Under the pieces are notes generated by a model, which was not told the DNA's origin, did no database searches, and worked only from the letters and a program-made list of their open reading frames with translations. A stretch of 64,000 nucleotides of DNA, from positions 1,674,001 to 1,738,000 of the forward strand of contig NZ_JACHDS010000001.1 in assembly GCF_014201195.1 (NCBI RefSeq), read 5' to 3'. Source of the stretch: Nocardiopsis mwathae. Its GTDB lineage: Bacteria > Actinomycetota > Actinomycetes > Streptosporangiales > Streptosporangiaceae. This document shows, one piece after another, positions 9,199 to 18,484 of the stretch; position 1 is the stretch's first letter; every line of letters starts with the position of its first letter. Position numbers and translations under genes: made by a program.

Positions 9199-10684
9199 CA
9201 TCCCCGCCGACCCCGTGTGGGTCGGCATCGACCTCGGCACCCAGAGCGTCCGCGCACTCGCCGTCGACGCGACCGGAGCCGTCCTCGGCGAGGCCCGCGA
9301 ACCGCTCAGCGGCCGCCGCGACGGCGACCGCCACGAACAGGACCCCGAGGACTGGTGGAGCGCCGTCGCCGCGGCCTGCCGCTCCGCGCTTCGCACCGTC
9401 CCGCCGGGCAGGGTCGCGGGCGTGGCCGTCGACGCGACCTCCGGCACCATCCTGCTCGCCGACACCGGCGGCACCCCGATCACCCCCGGCCTGATGTACG
9501 ACGACGGGCGCGCCGCGGTTCAGGCCGCCCGCGCCGACGAGGCCGGCGCCCACGTGTGGGCGGAGCTGGGCTACGGCCGCATGCGCGCCCCGTGGGCGCT
9601 GCCCAAGCTGCTGTGGCTGCTGGAGCGCGAGCCCCGCGCCAGGTCCGGTGCCGCGCTGCTGCTGCACCAGCCCGACCTGATCACCTGGCGGCTCACCGGG
9701 CACCGCACCGCCGCCGACTCCAGCCACGCCCTGAAGACCGGCTACCACCTCGTCGAGGAGCGCTGGCCCCAGGAGGTCATGGACGGGCTCGGCGTCCCGG
9801 CGTCGCTGCTCCCCGACGTCGTGCGGCCCGGAACCGAGCTGGGGGAGGTGTGCGCCGCCGCCTGCGAACGCACCGGCCTGCCCCGCGGCGTCCCGGTCAT
9901 CGCGGGCATGACCGACGGCTGCGCCGCTCAGCTGGGCGCCGGGGCGCCGGCACCCGGCGCCTGGAACTCCGTGCTCGGCACCACCCTCGTCCTCAAGGGC
10001 GTGACCCCCGACCTGCTGCGCGACCCCGGCGGCGTGGTCTACTCGCACCGCTCGCCGACCGGGGACTGGCTGCCCGGCGGGGCGTCGAGCACCGGTGCCG
10101 GCGCGCTCACCCACGCCCTGCCCGGCCGCGACCTGGACGAGCTGTCCGCGCGCGCCGCCGAGCGCGGCGCCACCCCCGCGGTCGCCTACCCGCTGGTCTC
10201 CCGCGGCGAGCGGTTCCCGTTCAGCGCGCCCGAGGCCGAGGGGTTCCTGCTGGATACCCCCGCCGACGAGGTCGACCACTACGCGGCCCTGCTCCAGGGG
10301 GTCGGCTACGTCGAGCGGCTCTGCTTCGACTACCTCGACCTCCTCGGCGCACCGACCGACGGCCCGCTCAGCCTCACCGGCGGGGCGGTGCGCAGCCGCC
10401 ACTGGTGCCGACTGCGTGCCGACATCCTCGGCCGCCAGGTCCTCGTCCCGGACAACGCCGAGCCCGCGCTGGGTATGGCGGTGCTCGCCGCCTCCCGGGA
10501 CCGCGGCCCCGCCGAGGCCGCCGCCTCCATGGTGCGGATCCGCGCCGCCATCGACCCACGCGAGGACCGTGCCGAGGCCGACCTGCTCCGCGAGGGCTAC
10601 CTGCGGCTCGTCGACGCCCTTGCCGAACGCGGCTGGCTGGCACCCGGAGTCGCCGCGCACGCCCGCGCGCGCAGCGCGCTCTGA
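9191..10684 (+). CDS. FGGY-family carbohydrate kinase 2
   Basis: Second FGGY kinase (497 residues), starting inside the end of kinase 1. WVGIDLGTQSVRALAVDATG is the first ATP motif, NSVLGTTLVLKGVTP the second, and LSLTGGAVRSRHWCRLRADI the adenosine-binding block. The two kinases look divergent in sequence, so this is not a recent tandem copy. They could act on two sugars or form a complex. Translationally coupled to kinase 1. Confidence 0.9.
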   Translation: MADIPADPVWVGIDLGTQSVRALAVDATGAVLGEAREPLSGRRDGDRHEQDPEDWWSAVAAACRSALRTVPPGRVAGVAVDATSGTILLADTGGTPITPGLMYDDGRAAVQAARADEAGAHVWAELGYGRMRAPWALPKLLWLLEREPRARSGAALLLHQPDLITWRLTGHRTAADSSHALKTGYHLVEERWPQEVMDGLGVPASLLPDVVRPGTELGEVCAAACERTGLPRGVPVIAGMTDGCAAQLGAGAPAPGAWNSVLGTTLVLKGVTPDLLRDPGGVVYSHRSPTGDWLPGGASSTGAGALTHALPGRDLDELSARAAERGATPAVAYPLVSRGERFPFSAPEAEGFLLDTPADEVDHYAALLQGVGYVERLCFDYLDLLGAPTDGPLSLTGGAVRSRHWCRLRADILGRQVLVPDNAEPALGMAVLAASRDRGPAEAAASMVRIRAAIDPREDRAEADLLREGYLRLVDALAERGWLAPGVAAHARARSAL

Positions 10685-10829
10685 CAGGGAGGCGAGCGAC
10701 GCGTGGCACGAACTGGGTAGCACCGAGTAAACAGCTCTGAACAGCGAAAACGCGCACTGCGCGCAGCGCGGACGACATCCCGTCCGGTCCGGCCTCCCGC
10801 CCGGCCCGGCGGCGAGAACGGAGAGTACA

Positions 10830-11471
10830 GTGACCGACCTTGTACTGGCGCGGCACGGGGAGACGACCTGGCACGCGAACAACCGCTACGCGGGCTCCAG
10901 CGACGTACCGCTGACACCCCGCGGCTACGACCAGGCCGAAGCGCTGGCGACCTGGGCCGGGGGAGCGGGCCTGGACGCGGTCTGGTGCTCGACGCTGTCG
11001 CGCGCCCGCGAGACCGCGCTGCCCAGCGCCGAGGCGGTCGGCGTCGAGCCGCACGCCGACGAGCGGCTGTGCGAGGTGGACTTCGGCCAGGGGGAGGGCA
11101 AGACCGTCGCCGAGATGGAGAGCCTGTTCCCCGAGCGCCGCGCCGCCTTCGTGGTCGACCCGGTCGCCCACCACCTCCCCGGGGGTGAGGACCCGCGCCT
11201 GGCCGTCAAACGCGCCCTGGCCTGCTTCGAGGACATCGCCGACGCCCACCCCGACGGCCGTGTCCTGGTCGTCGTCCACGGCACCCTGCTGCGGCTGGCC
11301 CTGTGCCGCCTGCTGGGCCTGCCGCTGCGCGAGTACCGCCGCCTCTTCCCGGTCGTGCGCAACACCGCCCTGACCACCGTCCGCCTCAGCGGCGGGACCG
11401 CGGCCCTGATCGAGTACAACGTCCCGACCGCGGCCGCCACCGCCCTGCCGTTCGGGCCGCACTCCCCGTGA
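10830..11471 (+). CDS. Histidine phosphatase family protein (phosphoglycerate mutase-like)
   Basis: Small phosphatase of 213 residues. The catalytic LARHGETTWHANNRYAG motif (RHG with the phospho-accepting His) starts at residue 6. The second catalytic His lies in VLVVVHGTLLRLALCRLLG. A GTG start at 10830 follows GGAGAG. Placed between sugar kinases and a hydroxyacid dehydrogenase, it probably removes phosphate from a sugar-phosphate intermediate or side product; this role is inferred from context. Confidence 0.88.
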   Translation: MTDLVLARHGETTWHANNRYAGSSDVPLTPRGYDQAEALATWAGGAGLDAVWCSTLSRARETALPSAEAVGVEPHADERLCEVDFGQGEGKTVAEMESLFPERRAAFVVDPVAHHLPGGEDPRLAVKRALACFEDIADAHPDGRVLVVVHGTLLRLALCRLLGLPLREYRRLFPVVRNTALTTVRLSGGTAALIEYNVPTAAATALPFGPHSP

Positions 11472-11554
11472 CCGGCCCGGCAGGGTGCACCGCGCCCCCG
11501 CAGGCCCCCCGCCGGCCCCCCGCCGGCCGAGACCGACCGAGTAGGAAGACCCCC

Positions 11555-12613
11555 ATGACCACCACCGTCCTCGCCGCAGGCGACCGCTTCGTGCTGCCGG
11601 GGCTGCTGTCCGACGCCGTCCGGGCCCGCGCGGGCGCCGATGTCGAGGTGCGCGAGCTGGCCCTGCCGTGGCCGCACGTGCCCTTCGGGCCCGTCGCCGA
11701 GGTCCGCGAGGCCTCGGGCACCGAGGAGGAGCTGATCGCGGCCCTGCGCGGCGCACGGGTCTGCGTCACCCAGATGGCGCCGCTCACCGAGCGCGTCCTC
11801 GCGGCCTGCCCCGACCTCGAACTCTTCTGCGTCAGCCGCGGCGGTCCGGTCAACGCCAACGTCGAGGCCGCGACCCGGCACGGCGTCGCCGTCTGCTACG
11901 CCCCCGGCCGCAACGCCGCCGCCACCGCCGAGCACACGCTCGGCCTCATCCTCGCCGCCGCCCGCCACATCCCCGACCTCCACGCCGACCTGCGCGGCGG
12001 GCGCTGGCGCGGAGATTTCTACGACTACGACAACTGCGGGCCGGAGATCGAGGGGGCCACCGTCGGGCTCATCGGCTACGGCGCGATCGGCCGCAGGGTC
12101 GCCGCGGCGCTGTCGGCGCTGGGAGCGCGCATCCTGGTGCACGACCCGTATGTGACCGGCGACGCACTGGGGGACACGGCCGCCAAGGCCGACCTCGGCG
12201 ACCTGCTGGCCGAGTCGGACATCGTCTCGCTGCACGCGCGCCTGACCCCCGAGACCGAGGGACTGCTCGGCGCGGCCGAGATCGCCCGGATGCGGCCGGG
12301 CGCCGTCCTGGTCAACTGCGCCCGCGGCGGACTCCTCGACTACGGCGCGGTCTGCGCCGCCCTGGAGTCGGGCCACCTGCACGCGGCCGCGTTCGACGTC
12401 TACGCCGAGGAACCGGTCCCGCCCGACGCCCGTCTGCTCACCGCCCCCAACGTCGTCCTCACGCCGCACGTGGCCGGGGCCAGCCGCCAGGTCGCGCACA
12501 AGGCCGCCGACATCGTCGCGGCCGAGGTCGGCCGTTTCCTGACGGGTCGGCCCCTCGCCCACTGCGCCAACCCCGCCGTCCTGGACGCCGGGGGCGTGCA
12601 CCGGGGGCCGTGA
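11555..12613 (+). CDS. D-isomer-specific 2-hydroxyacid dehydrogenase
   Basis: NAD(P)-dependent oxidoreductase of 352 residues in the phosphoglycerate dehydrogenase superfamily. The nucleotide-binding motif GLIGYGAIGRRVAAALSALG begins at residue 171. The catalytic triad is visible as Arg257 (NCARGGLL), Glu286 (YAEEP) and His305 (LTPHVAGAS). Last gene of the permease-kinase operon, 83 bp after the phosphatase. It may reduce or oxidise a 2-keto/2-hydroxy acid formed from the sugar. ATG 11555 is chosen; upstream sequence reads as non-coding. Confidence 0.88.
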   Translation: MTTTVLAAGDRFVLPGLLSDAVRARAGADVEVRELALPWPHVPFGPVAEVREASGTEEELIAALRGARVCVTQMAPLTERVLAACPDLELFCVSRGGPVNANVEAATRHGVAVCYAPGRNAAATAEHTLGLILAAARHIPDLHADLRGGRWRGDFYDYDNCGPEIEGATVGLIGYGAIGRRVAAALSALGARILVHDPYVTGDALGDTAAKADLGDLLAESDIVSLHARLTPETEGLLGAAEIARMRPGAVLVNCARGGLLDYGAVCAALESGHLHAAAFDVYAEEPVPPDARLLTAPNVVLTPHVAGASRQVAHKAADIVAAEVGRFLTGRPLAHCANPAVLDAGGVHRGP

Positions 12614-12635
12614 CGGAAGCGGGCCGGGGCCGCCC

Positions 12636-13520
12636 TCAGAACAGGGAGGCGGCCTCGCGGTGGCGGCCGCAGGCGCTGAGCGCCCCGGCGAGGTCGCGGC
12701 GCATCTTCATGGTCAGCATGCGGATCTCCGGGTCGCCGGCCTCGGCCAGGGCGTTGCGGTAGGCCGCCTGGAGTGTCTCCACGGCCTCCGCGCTGCGCCC
12801 GGCCTGGGTGTAGGCGCGGCCGAGGCGGTGGTGGATCACCAGGGTGTCGAGGTGGCGGCTGCCGAGCCGGCGCCGCCGCTGCGCCAGCACCATGCGCAGC
12901 TGCTGGATGGTGTCGTCGAACCGGCCCACCGCGTTGTAGGCGAGGCTGAGACCGAGGCGCAGGTTCTCCCGGTCCTCGGGCACGGCCGCGTCCTCGATCG
13001 CGCGCTCGAAGTGGGCGATCGCGGCGTCGTGCCGGCCGCTGCGGCGGTAGGAGACGGCCAGCCGGGAGCGCGCGGTGACGGTGTCGGCGGCGACCGGCCC
13101 CAGGTTCTCGTGGCGGTGCTTGAGCAGCGCCTCCCACTGCTCGGCGGCATCCGCGTGCCGACCCACGTCCCCATAGGACCAGGCGAGGTTCTCGCGGATG
13201 ACGTCGGTCTGCGGGTGGTCCTCGCCGAAGGCCCGCGCGGCTTCGTCCAGGGCCAGCTCGAACTGGGCGACCGCCGCCTCGCGCCGCCCGATCTGCGCGT
13301 ACTTGCTGGCCAGGTTGTTGCGGGCGGTGATGCTGCGGGGGTCCTCGGTGCCGAGCCGCTCGATGTGGTCCTTCAGGGTGCGCTCCAGCGACGCCGCGCG
13401 CAGCGCGGGGGTCTGCCCCGGGCCTTCGGTGGGGACGCGGACGGGCGAAGGGGCGCCGTTCGCCCGGGTCTCCGAGGAGACGAACCTGGTCTTGCGCAAG
13501 AGGGCACGCCACACCGACAT
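12636..13520 (-). CDS. Tetratricopeptide-repeat protein
   Basis: Helical repeat protein of about 294 residues, probably a protein-protein interaction scaffold. From residue ~50 onward it is built of TPR units with the usual pattern, such as NNLASKYAQIGRREAAVAQF, SRLAVSYRRSGRHDAAIAHF and HHRLGRAYTQAGRSAEAVET. No catalytic domain is seen. The ATG at 13520 (MSVWRALLRKT) is my choice; an ATG at 13592 would add 24 residues. It faces the end of the polyol operon; function unknown. Confidence 0.75.
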   Translation of the reverse strand: MSVWRALLRKTRFVSSETRANGAPSPVRVPTEGPGQTPALRAASLERTLKDHIERLGTEDPRSITARNNLASKYAQIGRREAAVAQFELALDEAARAFGEDHPQTDVIRENLAWSYGDVGRHADAAEQWEALLKHRHENLGPVAADTVTARSRLAVSYRRSGRHDAAIAHFERAIEDAAVPEDRENLRLGLSLAYNAVGRFDDTIQQLRMVLAQRRRRLGSRHLDTLVIHHRLGRAYTQAGRSAEAVETLQAAYRNALAEAGDPEIRMLTMKMRRDLAGALSACGRHREAASLF

Positions 13521-13661
13521 GAGACTCACCACCCCGGATCGACTCGAATCCCGACCGCCACGGACCTTGCTACCCCGCATCAGCAACAGCACGATTCAAT
13601 AACTTAATCCGCAAATCCGGACAGAGGAAGCATCTCGGGTGCAGCGGAGCGTGAGTTACCT

Positions 13662-13690
13662 CACTTATCCGATTTTTAACGCGATAAGTG
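13662..13690. promoter_or_regulatory. Inverted repeat upstream of the TPR gene
   Basis: CACTTATC (13662-13669) and GATAAGTG (13683-13690) are exact 8-base inverted repeats around a 13-base AT-rich spacer. This is unusually AT-rich for the region. It lies 140 bases upstream of the TPR gene start and could be an operator. No regulator is assigned. Confidence 0.35.
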
Positions 13691-13746
13691 GTTTAAAGGT
13701 ACTCGGATCGGTTCGGCGGTGAGCGCGCGGGGGCCGTGAACGCGGG

Positions 13747-13802
13747 GCGGGCCCCTTCTCGGGCTCGGTGGTGTCGGGCACCGAAGCCGGGAAGGGGCCC
13801 GC
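13747..13802. terminator. Terminator hairpin downstream of RNase D
   Basis: Arms 13747-13770 and 13779-13802 pair at 22 of 24 positions with an 8-base loop. It starts 28 bases beyond the RNase D stop codon on the minus strand, as expected for a strong hairpin terminator. Confidence 0.7.
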
Positions 13803-13829
13803 CTGTGCGTGGGGCCGGGAAAGGGGCCG

Positions 13830-15131
13830 CTACTCGTTGGCCTTCGCCAGTGCCGCGGCCAGCTTCTCGGCGGTCAGAGCGACCTGCCAGGCGCGCGCGC
13901 CGTTGTCACGCAGGTGCTCGGCCACCGAATCGGCGTCGACCGACCCCGGCGGTGCCCAGGACAGCCGCCGCACCAGATCGGGCTGCAGCAGGTTCTCCGT
14001 GGGCATGACCACCCGTTCGGCGATCGACGTCACCGTCGCCCGCGCCGCCTCCAGACGGCGCGCGGCCGCCGGGTCGCGGTCGGCCCACCGGTTGGTCGGC
14101 GGCGGGCCATCGCCCGGGGTGCCGGGCTGCGGCAGCTCCGCGGGCGACATGTCGCGCACCCGGTTGACCGCCTTGATCCATGTGGTCAGATACCGGCGGC
14201 CCAGCCGCACCCCGAACGGCTTGATCGCCCCCAGCTCCTGGGCGGTGCGCGGCATCAGCGTCGCGGCCTCCACGATCCCGGCGTCCGGCAGCACCCGCCC
14301 CGGCGACATGTCCCGCTCCTGGGCGATGCGGTCCCGCTCCTGCCACAGCTCCCGGACCACGCCCAGTCCCCGCTGGTTGCGGACCTTGTGGATGCCCGAG
14401 GTGCGGCGCCAGGGGTCGGGCCTCGGCTCCTTGGGAGGGGCGGCCAGCACGGCGGCGAACTCCTCCAGCGCCCACTCCAGCTTCCCGGCCTTCTCCAGCT
14501 CCGTGTGCAGCTCGTCGCGCAGGTCCACCAGGACCTCCACGTCCAGCGCCGCATACGTCAGCCAGTCCTTCGGCAGCGGCCGGATGGACCAGTCCACCGC
14601 CGAGTGCTCCTTGGCCAGCCGCAGACCCAGTACCCGCTCGACCATCGACCCCAGGCCCACCCGCTGGTAGCCGAGGAGCCGCCCCGCCAGCTCGGTGTCG
14701 AACAGCCGGCGCGGCCGCAGGCTCACCTCGCCCAGGCACGGCAGGTCCTGGTGCGCGGCGTGCAGCACCGCCTCGGTGTCCGCGAGGGCGGCGTCGAGCG
14801 GTGCGAGGTCCGGGCAGGCGACCGGGTCGACCAGTGCCGAGCCGACCCCCTCGCGGCGCAGTTGGACGAGATAGGCGCGCTGGCCGTAGCGGTAGCCCGA
14901 GGCCCGCTCGGCGTCGACGGCGACGGGTCCGCTGCCCGCTCCGAACTCCTCGGCGGCACGGGCGAGGTGCGCCGCGTCGGAGATGACCGGCGGAAGCCCC
15001 TCCCGCGGCTCGCTCAGCAACGGGGCCTGCGGGCCGTCCTGATCACCGGGATTCTCCGGATCCGGGGTATCTGTCTTGGGGTTCAGCACATTCGCCACAG
15101 CACTACGGTATGTGCTTTCGTCCCCTGGCAT
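13830..15131 (-). CDS. rnd: Ribonuclease D
   Basis: 3'-5' exoribonuclease of the DEDD family that trims tRNA and other RNA ends. About 433 residues. The three exonuclease motifs are visible: AVDAERASGYRYGQRAYLVQ, HAAHQDLPCLGEV and LTYAALDVEVLVDLRDEL. An HRDC-like helical part follows (residues ~230-420). An upstream reading in the same frame would run through the DUF3000 gene, so the start must lie after 15193. ATG 15131 is used but has no good ribosome-binding site; GTG 15098 is possible. Neighbouring DUF3000 and hemE match the common actinobacterial order. Confidence 0.9.
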   Translation of the reverse strand: MPGDESTYRSAVANVLNPKTDTPDPENPGDQDGPQAPLLSEPREGLPPVISDAAHLARAAEEFGAGSGPVAVDAERASGYRYGQRAYLVQLRREGVGSALVDPVACPDLAPLDAALADTEAVLHAAHQDLPCLGEVSLRPRRLFDTELAGRLLGYQRVGLGSMVERVLGLRLAKEHSAVDWSIRPLPKDWLTYAALDVEVLVDLRDELHTELEKAGKLEWALEEFAAVLAAPPKEPRPDPWRRTSGIHKVRNQRGLGVVRELWQERDRIAQERDMSPGRVLPDAGIVEAATLMPRTAQELGAIKPFGVRLGRRYLTTWIKAVNRVRDMSPAELPQPGTPGDGPPPTNRWADRDPAAARRLEAARATVTSIAERVVMPTENLLQPDLVRRLSWAPPGSVDADSVAEHLRDNGARAWQVALTAEKLAAALAKANE

Positions 15132-15192
15132 GCGCCGTCGGGGGCGACCGCGGGCCGCGAGGACCGGCGGAATCCCGTGGTGGCGGGCGTGA

Positions 15193-15774
15193 TCAACTTC
15201 CCGGCGGGGGGCGGCGCTTGGCGATGGCCGCCACATCGGCGGGGGGCAGGCCGGCCGCCGCCGCCAGCAGGTCCAGCCACGCCGCCATATCCCCGGACAG
15301 GTCGTCGGAGGTGGGCGACCACGACGCCCGCAGCTCCAGCTCGGTCGAGGGGGGCTCGTCGGCCTTGGCGGCGAAGCCCTCGGTGGTGGCGCGGGTGACC
15401 GTTCCGCTGAGGGTGTGGTGCTCGGCACCACGCGCCTCCAGCGCTTCGGTCAGCCAGCTCCACGCCACCTGCCCGAGCAGCGGGTCCGCCGCCAGCTCGG
15501 CCTCGACGTCGGCACTGGCATAGGCGACCACGCGGAAGGGCCCGGGCCAGTCGCGGGTGCCCTCGGGGTCGTAGAGGACGATCAGCCGCCCCACCGCGAC
15601 ATCGTCGTCTTCGACCCGGACGGTCGCCGACTTGGCCACGGCATGGGGGGCGAGGCGCTGGGGCGCGGGCATGTCCTCGACCGTGACCTCGGGCCGGACC
15701 GCGCGTGTTCGGAGGCTCTCGACTGCGCGCCGGAATGCGGGTGGCGCCTCATCGACTCTGCCGAGAGGGGGCAT
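15193..15774 (-). CDS. DUF3000 family protein
   Basis: Actinobacterial protein of unknown function, 193 residues from ATG 15774 (a TTG at 15810 would add 12). Conserved family features include the PEVTVEDMPAPQRLAPHAVA stretch near the N-terminus and the GRLIVLYDPEGTRDWPGPFR block. A central SWLTEALEARGAEHHTLSGT segment is also present. It precedes RNase D with a 61-bp gap and is probably co-transcribed with it. No catalytic residues can be assigned. Confidence 0.88.
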   Translation of the reverse strand: MPPLGRVDEAPPAFRRAVESLRTRAVRPEVTVEDMPAPQRLAPHAVAKSATVRVEDDDVAVGRLIVLYDPEGTRDWPGPFRVVAYASADVEAELAADPLLGQVAWSWLTEALEARGAEHHTLSGTVTRATTEGFAAKADEPPSTELELRASWSPTSDDLSGDMAAWLDLLAAAAGLPPADVAAIAKRRPPPGS

Positions 15775-16143
15775 GGTGGAAACGTCAGCCTTAATCGTGT
15801 GAATCGACAATCATGTGCAGCTGGACCGCGCGCCGAGGGCCCCGGACGGTCCCGGTCCGCGCGAGCGGGCATGGGGTGACCGCGGCCCCACCGCCATGGA
15901 GAATCACCCCGAGGTTCGACGGAGCGTGACGCCGGGCACCGTATGACGGTGGCACGAGTCACCGTGCGGATCGCGGAGTTCTCCCGGCGTGTCGGGGTTT
16001 TGTGATGATCTCGGAATCCCTCCTGAGATGCCGCCGTTACGAACCGGTTTGGGCGGCCCGTGGCCGGGGCCGGCCACCCCCGGCCGCGGCGCGAGGTGGG
16101 GAGTCGGGGCGCGAGGGCGTTCGGGGCATGGCACGATCGAGGT
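15775..16143. other. Divergent intergenic region between DUF3000 and hemE
   Basis: No gene is supported in these 369 bases. An inverted repeat ACGGTG...CACCGT (15946-15951 and 15960-15965) is present and could be an operator or be chance. Promoters for both divergent units are expected here. Confidence 0.4.
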
Positions 16144-17178
16144 GTGACGCTGCAAGACTCTCCCTTCCTCCGCGCCTGCCGGCGCCTCCCGGTGGACCAC
16201 ACCCCGGTGTGGTTCATGCGCCAGGCCGGTCGCTCACTGCCCGAGTACCGCAGGGTGCGCGCCGATGTCCCGATGCTGGAGGCATGCGCGCGGCCCGACA
16301 TGATCGTCGAGATCACCATGCAGCCGGTGCGCCGGTACGGCGTGGACGCGGCCATCTACTTCAGCGACATCGTGGTGCCGCTGAAGGCGATCGGCCTGGA
16401 CCTCGACATCAAGCCCGGGGTCGGTCCGGTCGTGGACGACCCGATCCGCGACGCCGAGGGCGTCAAGCGGCTCCGCGACCTTGAGCCCGGCGACGTCTCG
16501 TATGTGACCGAGGCCGTCGGCGAACTCGTCGGCGAGCTGGGCGACCGCCCGCTCATCGGCTTCGCCGGCGGGCCGTTCACGCTGGCCTCCTACCTGATCG
16601 AAGGAGGGCCGTCGAAGAACCACGAGCACACCAAGGCGCTCATGTACGGCGCCCCCGACCTGTGGGCCGACCTGATGCGCCGCCTGTCGGCCATCACGCT
16701 GGAGTTCCTCAAGGTGCAGATCTCCGCCGGCGCCAGCGCCGTGCAGCTCTTCGACTCCTGGGTGGGCGCGCTCAGTGCCGAGGACTACCGCGAGTCGGTC
16801 CTGCCGCACACCTCGTGGATCTTCGAGGAGCTCAGCAGGTACGACGTGCCGCGCATCCACTTCGGGGTGGGCACCGGTGAGCTGCTGAGCCTGCTCAGCG
16901 AGGCCGGCGCCGACGTCGTCGGCGTGGACTGGCGGGTCCCCCTGGACAAGGCCGCCCAGCGGGTCCAGCCGGCCACGGCGCTGCAGGGCAACCTCGACCC
17001 GGCCACGCTGTTCGCCCCCTGGGAGGCCGTGGCCGAGCGCACCCGCGACGTCCTGACCCGGGCCCGCGCCGCCGAGGGGCATGTCTTCAACCTCGGCCAC
17101 GGCGTGCTCCCCGCGACCGACCCCGACGTCCTCACCCGCCTGACCGAGTTCGTCCACCAGGAGACCGCCCGCTCCTGA
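16144..17178 (+). CDS. hemE: Uroporphyrinogen decarboxylase
   Basis: Converts uroporphyrinogen III to coproporphyrinogen III in heme synthesis. It has 344 residues from GTG 16144. The family signature [16 protein letters not shown] is at residues ~20-35, with the catalytic aspartate in [16 protein letters not shown]. The second signature [17 protein letters not shown] is also intact. Downstream hemY and hemQ make this a coproporphyrin-route heme cluster. The ribosome-binding site is weak (GAGGT). Confidence 0.96.
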   Translation: MTLQDSPFLRACRRLPVDHTPVWFMRQAGRSLPEYRRVRADVPMLEACARPDMIVEITMQPVRRYGVDAAIYFSDIVVPLKAIGLDLDIKPGVGPVVDDPIRDAEGVKRLRDLEPGDVSYVTEAVGELVGELGDRPLIGFAGGPFTLASYLIEGGPSKNHEHTKALMYGAPDLWADLMRRLSAITLEFLKVQISAGASAVQLFDSWVGALSAEDYRESVLPHTSWIFEELSRYDVPRIHFGVGTGELLSLLSEAGADVVGVDWRVPLDKAAQRVQPATALQGNLDPATLFAPWEAVAERTRDVLTRARAAEGHVFNLGHGVLPATDPDVLTRLTEFVHQETARS

Positions 17179-17201
17179 GCGTCGGCCCGGCGCCGCCGGA
17201 T

Positions 17202-17272
17202 CCTTCGCCGATCCCCGGGGGTGCACCCACGACCGCCGGTCGTCCGGTGCGCGTACCCGGGATCGGCGAAGG
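17202..17272. terminator. Bidirectional terminator between hemE and the DUF4349 gene
   Basis: CCTTCGCCGATCCC (17202-17215) pairs exactly with GGGATCGGCGAAGG (17259-17272). The long GC-rich loop can form a further hairpin. It lies between two convergent gene ends. Confidence 0.65.
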
Positions 17273-17291
17273 GCCGGGGCCGGTGGCGGGG

Positions 17292-18317
17292 TCAGCCGCG
17301 CCCGGCCGGCCCGTCGTCGGCGTTCGAGGAGTCCTCGGGCGCAGTCGCGTCCGGGCCGGGGCGCGGTGCCGCCGCGGCGTCCGTGCGTCGCACGCGCAGG
17401 CGCCGCCACCACAGCGCGGCGGGCGACGCCAGGACGATCAGGGCCACCAGGAACGGCAGCGCCCAGCCCGCGCCCGCGGCGAGCGCCCCCAGCAGCCCGG
17501 AGAACGCCTTCCACCCCTCCCGCAGGCCGCCGGCGAAGCCCAGCGAGCCGGTGCCGTCCTCCTCCACCTTGCCGGGCGGCGGGGTCAGCTCCAGGTTCAC
17601 CGTGCCCAGCGCGGTCCGGTCGGCCAGGGCCGCCCGGCGCGCCTGCAGCGCCTCCAGCTCCTCCTGGCGGCCGTCGATCTCCCGCTCCACGCTGAGCACG
17701 TCCTTGACACTCTCGGCGTCGTCCAGCAGCTCGCGCAGCCGTTCCAGCGAAGCCTCCGCGGACTTCACCCGGCTGTCGACGTCGGCGACCTCCTCGGTCA
17801 CGTCGACGGCCTCCCGGTCCAGGCTCTTGCGCGTGCCCAGCCCGGCCAGGCCGTCCAGGGCGTCCTCGTAGCGGTCCTGCGGCACCCGCAGCGTGAGCGA
17901 CGCCCGCGGCGCGTCCCCCGCGGTGGTGCCGAGGCTCTCGGCCCCGACATGGCCGCCCGCCCCGGTCACCAGCTCCTTGGCGTCGGCCGCGGCCTCGTGC
18001 ACGTCGGGCACCTCCACCCGCAGATCGGCGGTGTGGATCACGTCGCGCTCGACGACATCGACTGCGACGTTCGTCACCCCAGCACCGTCGTCGGAATCGG
18101 CGCTGTCCTCGGCCTCACCCGACCCGCCGGGCCCCTCCTCGGCGTCCGGCGGAGCCGGAGCCTGCGGGGCGGCGTCGCGGGCAGCGGCGTCCTCCGTGCC
18201 GGCGCTCTGCTCGACGACGGCCCCTGAACACCCCGCGAGCAGGGCGGTCGCGAGCGCTACGGTGATGGCGGCCGCGGGCAGGCGGCCCTTGCCGGGTTCG
18301 ACCACTGCTGGCTTCAT
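17292..18317 (-). CDS. DUF4349 domain lipoprotein
   Basis: Exported membrane-anchored protein of 341 residues. The signal peptide ends in the lipobox LLAGC, so Cys is probably lipidated. An acidic Gly/Asp/Ala linker follows. The DUF4349 region begins near VIHTADLRVEVPDVHEAAAD. It contains a coiled coil (VDSRVKSAEASLERLRELLD and EIDGRQEELEALQARRAAL). A C-terminal membrane helix, WALPFLVALIVLASPAALWW, is followed by arginines. ATG 18317 has GAAGGG upstream. Function unknown; convergent with hemE. Confidence 0.85.
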   Translation of the reverse strand: MKPAVVEPGKGRLPAAAITVALATALLAGCSGAVVEQSAGTEDAAARDAAPQAPAPPDAEEGPGGSGEAEDSADSDDGAGVTNVAVDVVERDVIHTADLRVEVPDVHEAAADAKELVTGAGGHVGAESLGTTAGDAPRASLTLRVPQDRYEDALDGLAGLGTRKSLDREAVDVTEEVADVDSRVKSAEASLERLRELLDDAESVKDVLSVEREIDGRQEELEALQARRAALADRTALGTVNLELTPPPGKVEEDGTGSLGFAGGLREGWKAFSGLLGALAAGAGWALPFLVALIVLASPAALWWRRLRVRRTDAAAAPRPGPDATAPEDSSNADDGPAGRG

Positions 18318-18484
18318 GACCCTTCGACGTGACGCGGGCCACGCCCGTTGCGCGGGCCCGGTAACGCCTGGGTCACGGATCCCGGGAGGGGTTCCCGACA
18401 CCCCGTCAGCACCCCGCGCCCGGCGGCGCCGCGTCGCACGGGGTCGGGTAACAGTGCCCGCGGCGATCTGGAAAGCTGGGGGCC

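Noticed and set aside
6336-9494. Plus-strand frame of 1052 codons, very Arg/Pro/His-rich
   Set aside because: It covers the permease and kinase genes in another frame. Those have intact family motifs; this frame has none.
15132-15431. Upstream extension of the RNase D frame
   Set aside because: It overlaps DUF3000 on the same strand in another frame and reads as Pro/Arg-rich non-coding sequence.
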